Shown piece by piece: positions 63,456 to 64,000 of a stretch of DNA of 64,000 bases (positions within the stretch are counted from its first letter, which is position 1; each line of letters begins with the position of its first letter). The stretch is taken from NCBI RefSeq assembly GCF_000002865.3, contig NW_001865055.1:643429-707428 (forward strand). The letters are read 5' to 3'. A program made the translations under genes and the position numbers. The notes beneath the pieces were generated by a model. That model was not told where the DNA came from. It was given only the letters and a program-made list of their open reading frames with translations, and searched no databases. This DNA is from Monosiga brevicollis MX1. Its lineage: Eukaryota; Opisthokonta; Choanoflagellata; Craspedida; Salpingoecidae.

Positions 63456-64000
63456 TGCCGAGCCGGTGGCGGGTTGGCCAGCTGCTGCCGAGTACTCGAC
63501 AGAGCTATTCGGTCAAGGAGATTAGCTGATGTGGTGTCGTGACGCGACTGGCATGATGTATTCTCAAGCGAGTAACCCCGAGCTCAACATGTCACACCGG
63601 GCGGTGCGTGCGTGTGCGCGCGCGCGCGCAATGTCGCTGCCCCTGGAGATGAGAGGAGTACCGGGCAAGCAACATGCTGAGCAAGAACCCCATTGCGTTG
63701 TTGATTGATGCATTTAAAGGGTCGGAAGACAGCACACGACAAGGACAGGGCATAACAACGCGGGGCATAACAACGCGGGGCAGAGCGGCGGTGCAGCTGC
63801 TCACACGTACGCACCTGAGAGAGGGTAATCAAGATGTCCTTGTTCTGGGAAAAAGGGAAAACCGCACGCACGTCCACTCTTGACGATGATGATGATGATG
63901 ATGATGGCTGCAGGGGCACACACGCCACCGGCAAGTACGGAGAGGGAGAGGGAGGGAGGGAGGGAGGGCGAAGCGACCAGAAAAGCTTCAAAATATTTTT
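63456..64000. promoter_or_regulatory. Upstream region of RTK3
   Basis: This is 5' flank of the leftward RTK3 gene. It contains a GCGCGCGCGC run at about 63617-63629, a 15-base unit (CATAACAACGCGGGG) in two perfect tandem copies at 63751-63780, an ATG/GAT trinucleotide repeat at about 63881-63906, and a GGGA repeat near 63940-63968. No exon was recognised. Any promoter assignment rests on position only. Confidence 0.4.
63751..63780. repeat. 15-base tandem duplication
   Basis: Two perfect adjacent copies of CATAACAACGCGGGG, about 300 bases upstream of the RTK3 start codon. It could be a duplicated protein-binding site or a simple replication slip. Confidence 0.9.

Overview
The window is nuclear DNA from an intron-rich unicellular eukaryote. 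It is most likely a choanoflagellate, with Monosiga brevicollis the best guess. The reasons are GC-rich coding sequence, introns of mostly 60-250 bp, a short 2.7 kb ALDH7A1 gene with nine introns, and the mix of animal-type signalling genes: a TRPC-like channel, a Gi/o-like G-alpha subunit, and three single-pass receptor tyrosine kinases whose ectodomains do not match standard animal receptors. The species name is inference. There is no sign of a bacterial operon, CRISPR array or recognisable transposon.

Layout. 78-2699 (+): 3' part of a TRPC-like channel whose start lies outside the window. 3315-3845 (+): a small basic protein with several R-R-x-S sites. 4613-6102 (-): a complete 354-residue G-alpha in four exons. 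6103-8868: repeat-rich intergenic DNA with a 209-N gap and a long GA microsatellite. 8869-11596 (+): ALDH7A1 in ten exons, 532 residues. 12954-24369 (+) and 25034-35897 (+): two tandem paralogous receptor tyrosine kinases (RTK1 and RTK2 below), each about 3,000 residues, with N-terminal FG-GAP-like repeats. 36160-38555 (-): a monovalent cation:proton antiporter (CPA2/Kef-like). 39495-55239 (+): TRRAP/Tra1, 16 exons and 4,592 residues, one exon being 9.3 kb. 56456-57784 (+): a putative SAM-dependent methyltransferase. 58214-63455 (-): a third receptor tyrosine kinase (RTK3) with a Venus-flytrap (type 1 periplasmic-binding-like) ectodomain.

How the genes relate. Five of the nine recognised genes are membrane or membrane-proximal signalling components (channel, G-alpha and three RTKs). 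ALDH7A1 (lysine catabolism), TRRAP (chromatin acetyltransferase scaffold), the antiporter and the methyltransferase are housekeeping. The only clear evolutionary unit is the RTK1/RTK2 tandem duplication, where exon lengths and phases match through the C-terminal half. Exon boundaries were placed by hand from GT/AG sites and checked by reading-frame phase. Those I could not close are marked.

The best candidates for something undescribed are the integrin-alpha-like (FG-GAP) RTK pair with its conserved juxtamembrane motif, and the Venus-flytrap RTK with altered HRD and DFG motifs. A purine/pyrimidine dinucleotide tract also recurs about 230-430 bp upstream of most start codons.
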